64,000 nucleotides of DNA. Origin: Heterocephalus glaber. Taxonomy: Eukaryota; Chordata; Mammalia; Rodentia; Bathyergidae. The position numbers were made by a program, and so were the translations under genes. Shown in pieces: positions 58,255 through 64,000 of this stretch. The notes under the pieces were generated by a model that was not told the DNA's origin, did no database searches, and saw nothing but the letters and a program-made list of their open reading frames with translations. Location: assembly GCF_000247695.1 (NCBI RefSeq), contig NW_004624779.1, positions 2,019,905 through 2,083,904 of the forward strand. Direction: 5' to 3'. How positions within the stretch are numbered: the first letter of the stretch is position 1; each line of letters starts with the position of its first letter.

Positions 58255-61200
58255 ACCCTCACTTGACTGACAGGCTCTCAGGACACTAATACATTGATAC
58301 TACTACATGTTAAACTTTTTGCTGACTTAGTAAAGAAAGAATTTTATTTAGGAAGTGTCTGTTTGAAGATGGTAAATAACCCTTTGTTTACAGGTTTTAT
58401 GTGAGAAGATATTTTACCTCTCAAACTGGGAAAAAAGAACTCTGGGTCTAATAAAATATATTTAAGTAAATAAACGGATTCTTATATACAAATCTTGGTA
58501 GCATTTTTAGAAACCACTCATCAGAAGTGTGGTAGAGCTACAGAAGTCTCTCTATTTTGCAGTCACTAGAGGTCTTAGGTCTTGGGGCTAGAGTTACAGA
58601 TTCTTTAGTATTTTTCTTTATTCTCAGCCACCTTGTACATCAATATACCTGAGTCTCATCTAGCTCTGTTCAAGAAGTCTATTATTTATGTATAGCCACT
58701 GGAATAAGTAAGTAGTGGTCATTAGATTTGTGCTTCAAATATCTGAGGTGTTTCTCTATTCGGATAATGAGATTATATATTCCATCCATTTGGAATTAGT
58801 TGCATTTATATGCATTGATTTGGAACATGAAATAATAATGAAAAATTGTGACTTATATGGTTGGAATTTTTTAGAACCACTGTGCAATTTATCATTTACC
58901 ATTTCCTCTGTCTCTTTCCTTTCTATTTTTTTTTTTGCAGATGGTGGCTACACTATCAGCCTAGATCTGAGAGAGAGAGAGAAAATACTTGTTATCAGAT
59001 ACCAAGATTTTGGAGTTTCAATGTGGGGAGTGAAATTTTATTTGGGTACTTTCATCTGAAACTCAGAATAAACTTTCTCAAAGAAATGTCAATTAAATGT
59101 ATTAAAAGCAACATGCTACACTAGGAAGAGTCCAAAATTTAGAATTAAGAAGCTTTATTATAGTTTCAGCTTGCTTATTATTCATTTGGATAAATGAATT
59201 TCCTTTAATCATTGCATTCATCTAACATGGTTGTCACAAACATTAAATGAGATGTCCAAAAATAATTTAGGCAACTTTATAAGTCACATAAATTTTAATG
59301 ATCATCAGTTTTTAAAGACTGTTTGTGGCATAATTTAGATAATTTGTTGGTACTCCAATTTCTAACAGTTGACTAAAAAATTAACATTGGTTCATGCAAA
59401 TTTGCTTAGAATTTTGTACATTAAGTAACATTATTTTATAAATTTATAAATTAAATAATGGTAATTAATAACAGCAACAATAGTTGCTATTAACCACATT
59501 AATAGTTTTCTGAAAGGAAAATAAATTTTCCTATTTATGTTATGATTATCCTCATTACTTTGCATATCATTGATGCTAAAAACAAATGATAGGATAAAAA
59601 GTAGACATGTATATGCATAATTTTATTGTTTAGTAGACAAAAATCAATATTTCAGAGCACTATGTAAGAATATCAATGAGAAAGGGTTCATTTTTAAATA
59701 AGTGAAATTTGATCACTAAATAATAATTTGGAAGCATATAAGGATAGATTCCTACAGAGCAACTTAAAACAGAATTTTGATGCATTAATAATTTAAATGT
59801 AAAATTTATATCCTGAAAGAACAAGCAGAGAATAGCAACATTATATAACCTTACAGTGGAAAAGACATTTGTAAAGATGTCACTCATGTTAAAAATAATT
59901 ATGAAGAATGCAGATATGATTTGATCACATAAAATAAACTTATATGTGCAGTAAATTAAATATTAAAAAATTAAAACCCCAATTATAAAGTGGCAGATAT
60001 TTTTTAAGATTTGTAACAAATAATGAGGATTAGTCTTTATATTTATTGGTAACTTTAAGGTCAGTGAAAGAAAATTTATCTCAAACTAAAAAATTTGGCA
60101 AAGGACATTGTTTTTGTCAACTTTGTGAAAAGTGGCTAAGAACCTCATAATCCTATCGTCTACCATGGCATGTTACATTTGAACTGTGGGTCCCTGTGGG
60201 CTAGACATAGGTCAGTTCCGTGTCATTTTCTTCCAAGATTCAGACCGATGAAGCATCTCTCATTTGGCTTTTTGTCTCAGGAGCAGAAAGATGTCAGTGG
60301 AGGAGTCCACGGTGGTGCAGTGCCATCTGCTCTTGTCTGTGTTGTCTGCACATGACGAGGGATAAACCAGCTGCAGAGCCAACAGGGTGGGAGTGCATTC
60401 GCCTCTGTAGGAGGTGCAAAAAAATGCCTTTCATTAAATGAGTTTGTGTAATCTTTATACAAAGAAAGGAAGCAAATATTTGAGGCCAATAAAATAATTT
60501 TATCACCAAAGATATAGAAAATTCATGGAAACATGAATGAGAAATGTCCAGTAATATGTGTATATTCAGCTCATGTACTGTTCTAAAAATGCAAATTAAG
60601 ATATAATGGTAATTCTGGTGCAGGTGTGATGATGATTTGACGTTTAATATCAAGAACTCTACTGCCGGCATTTCTTCGATCAGAAGTTGAAAATAAGAGA
60701 AAATTTACTGCATTTACTGCAGTGAAACTTATAAAAACCACAGGAGACGTATTTTTTATGTCATAGACTTGTTGGGCACTATAGAAATAAATTATAGCAC
60801 ACCTTCTGTAGGAAAGAACTATAACCCTACTAAAATTACAGTCTGAAATTGAGAGTCAGTCCATGTTGTGAAGTAACATATCTGAATTAGTCAATACCGA
60901 TACCTGCGGTTACCCCAGGCTGTTTGAATAGTGGGTGAACTCTCGCGGGACCCAGTTTTCATTTTTCTAGTTATTTTGTAATTGACAGATATTGAATGTA
61001 ATTAAACTATTTTGAAAATTGGCTGAACCGCAAGCATATAAATTTTAGTAGTAGGCCTTGTCCACACAGCACAACCTTTCTCTCTTGTGTTTAAATGTAA
61101 AGGAAACACAGCTAAAAACAGTTATCAAAGCTGGCTACTCTCGATAACCCCTTCCACAGCTTTGTCAAGTGAAGCGTTTTTAGACATTTCAGACACACAC

Positions 61201-61711
61201 ACTGTGCGCCATTCACTTGCTCTCTGTCAGAGCCTTTTGTGTCCTATAATTTTAAACTCTAAAAATACTCAGTGGTGAAATATTGATTTCCTCTCTAATT
61301 TCTGCTCAGATTTCAGCTGGATGCCTGGTAAGGATTCCATTCTGAGCAAATCAGTACTTGACCCTGCACTTTGTTCTTCGGTAAAAAAAACACATTGTAT
61401 CTTTATACTTTCTCCTCAGGTAGCTGATGTCTTTTTCTTGGCTTTTATATTACTATAGTACAACAAAGAAAGATTATTATTGTACTTTAAGATCAGCTAA
61501 TGCGAAAATATCCACAGCATTCACAGGTTTTCTAAGACAGCAAACACATTTTAACAATAAGGCAATAACTATTTATTATTTATTCATTCCTAATTTTCAT
61601 GGATTAAATCAAGAAATATTTATAAATTAGTAAACTTTCATCTGGATATTAGTTGTAGTGAGGAAATTATGATATTTCATAAAGTAAAAAGATTTATTTT
61701 CACATTTAAAA
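58255..61711. other. Single-copy-looking DNA; candidate conserved block at 60840-61420
   Basis: No repeat or gene recognised. Short frames at 58715-59124 and 60170-60671 have no recognisable content. The 60840-61420 interval includes TTTTGTAATTGACAGATATTG and ATGTAATTAAAC, homeodomain-type sites, and looks ordered and non-repetitive. Conservation cannot be judged from one genome. Confidence 0.35.
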
Positions 61712-61720
61712 ATTATTCAG

Positions 61721-61938
61721 TAGGGGAAAGGAAAGAAGGGAAAGGAATAGATATGAGAAAAGGAAAAAATGGAAGCAAAGTCTTTGCAAATAGGGAGGGG
61801 TGGAGGGGTTAAAGGGAGGAGAGGGGAAAGGGGAAAAATTAAGAACCAAGATACATCATGTACAGGTGCAAACTCCAATGATGAATGACATCATATTGTA
61901 TAACTAAAATGTATCAATAAAATTAATGAATAAAAAGC
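61721..61938 (+). mobile_element. L1 3'UTR fragment, sense
   Basis: Purine-rich block, then AATTAAGAACCAAGATACATC, GGTGCAAACTCCAATGATG and AAAATGTATCAATAAAATTAATG, ending in AATAAAAAG. The flanks ATTATTCAG (61712-61720) and ATTATTTAG (61939-61947) are a 9-bp duplication with one change. It is a severely 5'-truncated copy. Confidence 0.88.
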
Positions 61939-62023
61939 ATTATTTAGCTGTTACATCATAGAAAAGATCAGAAAGATCAAGGAACAAGCAGGCATATATA
62001 AGAATTTATTGTATCATTCTTTT

Positions 62024-62468
62024 TTTTCAATTAATTTTATTGGTACATTTTAGGTATTCAATATAATGATATTTATCATTGGAAATTTGCACCTTTACAT
62101 AATCCCTCTTGGTTCTTATTCTTTCCCCATTCCCCTGCCCTCCCTTCAACCCCTCCATCCCTCCCTATTTACAAAGACTTTGCTTCCATTTTTCCATTTT
62201 CTCATATTAATTCCATTTCCTTCTTTCCTTTCCCCTCCCACTTCCCACTTCCCCTTTGCCCCTTTTCTTCCTATTTCACATTATCTATTATACCTTTTAG
62301 TCCTTATTTACACTTTCAGTTTCTCACACTAGAGAAACTATTTGGTATTTACACATGCGTGACCTATTTATTTCACAGACTCACTGAGAGAGAAATAGGG
62401 CAAACAATTTCTTTCACAATAGCATCCAAAAAACTGAAATACCTAGGAATCAACCTAACCAAAAAATA
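62024..62468 (-). mobile_element. L1 with 5' inversion, 12-bp TSD
   Basis: TATCATTCTTTT flanks the element at 62012-62023 and 62469-62480. From 62024 to about 62378 the plus strand is a reversed L1 3'UTR up to ATTTATTTCAC. It then switches to forward ORF2 (about 62379-62468), giving EREIGQTISFTIASKK and KYLGINLTKK, the segment just before the KDLY block. The region between these two L1 positions is missing, so the 5' piece was inverted with an internal deletion. Confidence 0.9.
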
Positions 62469-62667
62469 TATCATTCTTTTAACTCACTTATTTTTAATCA
62501 ATATACAAATATATTTTCTTGATAAATATTTATTAAACATCTATCATATCCCAGATGTTGTTCTGCTTACTAGAAATATGAAATTGAACAAAGAAAACGT
62601 AAGTATTGAGGATATAAAAATGTGTTTTTCTTCTTTCTCCCTCCTTCCCTTCCTTCCTGCCTTTTTG

Positions 62668-62735
62668 TTTTTAGTGCTGGATAGTGAACTCAGAGCCTCA
62701 CAGATGTGCTTTATCACTGAGCTGCATACCCACTC
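62668..62735 (-). mobile_element. ID-type SINE remnant, antisense
   Basis: TTTTTAGTGCTGGATAGTGAAC, CAGAGCCTCACAGATGTGC and ATCACTGAGCTGCATACCC follow a reversed ID element. It is more diverged than the other monomers, so older. Confidence 0.7.
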
Positions 62736-62873
62736 CCAATAATGGAAGGATGTAAGATAGATGCAATACTTTCACTCAGTGGAACAAAGGTTTATAAGCA
62801 AATAATATCGGGTCAATTTGGATAAACCAAACTCAGTGCCAACGAGGCAGGTATGTTCTCTCTTATTAAATTC

Positions 62874-64000
62874 TTTTTTTGTTTAATCCTTTCATTTGTT
62901 TTAATTTTTCTTCAAAAATGGTGAAAAATACTCAAGTATAGGCAAGGAATAATCATAATGTTGTGTCCAAAATTAAAATTATAGGATTATAAATTTAAAA
63001 TTTTTCTGGGTTAAAAAGCAAATCTGCTAGTAAATGCAGCTCTTTGGGGTCTCTGTCTTGCTTGAGTTCCTGGCAGTGGTTACTTTTATCCATTTTTCCA
63101 GGTCCTCCACATCTGCCTCCTTTTCCTCCTATTTGTTCCATCAAAGGTCCGGGTGGTCCCCTGGATCACCTCATCTTCCTCCATGAAAGCCATCTCTGTC
63201 CATACCACAGCCACTCTGGAAGCCAACACCTCTGTCTCCACCATGGCCACCTCTGAACATTCCACCAGGACCACCGTGTTCCATGGGGCCACCTCTTCCT
63301 CCCCACATGCTTCCAGGGCTGCCTCTGCCACAATCACCCTGTAAGGGTGGCAGGAGGAAGCCTTTATTGGTTGCATTCTGCTCTCCAGGTGAAGTTCCAG
63401 TTTCCATAACCTGGACTGGGACCCTGCCCAGTCTCCAGCTCAATGCTGGACATGTCTTCCCTCCAGAGGGATTTCCTTGGGAAGCCTGGGGCTTCTTGTG
63501 TGAGAATCCTCCTTTTGTCTCCTTCACAGCCTCCCATGTAGCCCAGGGGTCCCTCAGGACCTCCTGGGCCACCTAGACTTCCACGGTGTAATGATGGCAT
63601 CCCTCTGCCCTCATGGGGTGGCATTCTGCCTCATATTGTTTGTTGGTGGCTTCTTCTGAACAAAAGAGACTCTAAGTTTGCTTTCTTGAAAACGTTTCCC
63701 AGCCTAGGCAGTTGGCACATCTTCACAGGACACCCTGCTATGACTTTTGAATTTTTCTGTTTTCTTGTCCAGGTAGATGTGGATCATGGATTGGCCAGTC
63801 ATCTTGTTCATCTTAATAACTTCCCATTGCTTAAAGAAGTGTGCCAGATCACTTAATGTCACACTGTCATTTAATCCTTGAACAGAAATTGCATGGTTGT
63901 CAGAATCCTCATCAGGATCTATGGGATGGCCTGGATCAAGATCTACTAGGGTCTACTAGGCTTACTGAAGCCACTTCACTCTCTGGCATTGCTCATTCCA
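62874..64000 (-). pseudogene. EWSR1P: EWSR1 processed pseudogene, 3' part, continuing past the right edge
   Basis: Read on the minus strand from 64000 down, this follows the mRNA of EWSR1, the FET-family RNA-binding protein, without introns. First is an RGG-type stretch, then the RRM (PDEDSDNHAISVQGLNDSV and TLSDLAHFFKQWEVIKMNK at about 63930-63790), the second RGG region (63600-63510), the RanBP2-type zinc finger (about 63450-63370), the third RGG region (63340-63100) and the C-terminal MDK. A 3'UTR follows with GAGTATTTTTCACCATTTTTG, and a short A-run at 62874-62880 on the minus strand marks the 3' end. It is disabled by a deletion and stop after the RRM SCEDVPTA, several frame shifts and loss of two zinc-finger cysteines (GQGPSPGYGN where WQCPNPGCGN is expected). 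FUS and TAF15 fit less well. The 5' half lies outside the window. The symbol is descriptive only. Confidence 0.95.

Noticed and set aside
63283..63576. Plus-strand ORFs of 63-97 codons at 63044-63576
   Set aside because: They are the complement of the glycine-rich RGG coding sequence of the EWSR1 pseudogene, which yields proline-rich frames without stops.

Overview
This window is AT-rich mammalian nuclear DNA with no supportable functional protein-coding gene. Every ORF I examined is either a shadow of a transposable element, part of a broken retrocopy, or a chance reading frame. The best clue to the organism is the SINE content. There are tRNA-like, ID-type monomers carrying pol III A- and B-box sequence, and two dimers that join a B1/Alu-like half to an ID-like half (the B1-dID layout). 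With rodent-type L1 and many MaLR-type LTRs, this points to a non-murid rodent, most likely squirrel-related. The species and chromosome cannot be told from the sequence.

Layout. 1-7192: an L1 3' end at the left edge, an older antisense L1 tail (1771-2245), then about 5 kb of single-copy-looking DNA. 7193-14640: a solo MaLR LTR, two ID-type SINEs, and a long ancient L1/HAL1-like remnant with a SINE inserted in it. 14640-19660: mostly unassigned, with a MIR, an antisense MLT1-type LTR and TA and TG microsatellites. 19662-21981: the largest L1, antisense, 5'-truncated, with an 18-bp target-site duplication (TSD). 22431-26390: a cluster of MaLR LTRs, MIRs and an L2 tail. 26390-33660: an old 5'-inverted L1, two MLT1-type LTRs, a short L1 tail and several microsatellites. 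33660-41100: sparse, with SINEs with clear TSDs and an ancient antisense L1. 41560-43470: a mariner transposase remnant, an inverted-terminal-repeat DNA transposon and an MLT1-type LTR carrying a B1-dID. 43470-54150: MaLR LTRs (one nested in another), L1, L2 and MIR fragments, a 134-base N gap in TA-rich sequence, SINEs and a B1-dID with a CA tail. 55600-58250: a composite 5'-inverted L1 bounded by a 16-bp TSD and another SINE. 58250-61700: mostly single-copy-looking DNA. 61712-64000: two L1 fragments in opposite orientation, an ID remnant and the 3' part of an EWSR1 processed pseudogene that runs off the right edge on the minus strand.

The elements do not form a working pathway. The window reads as intergenic or intronic DNA shaped by L1-driven retrotransposition (L1s, ID SINEs and the EWSR1 copy all show LINE-mediated hallmarks) over a background of solo LTRs and eutherian-wide repeats (MIR, L2, mariner). 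Three L1s with 5' inversions, one of them carrying a second 3'UTR, are the most notable structures. I found no CRISPR array, operon or new defence or biosynthetic system, and none would be expected here.
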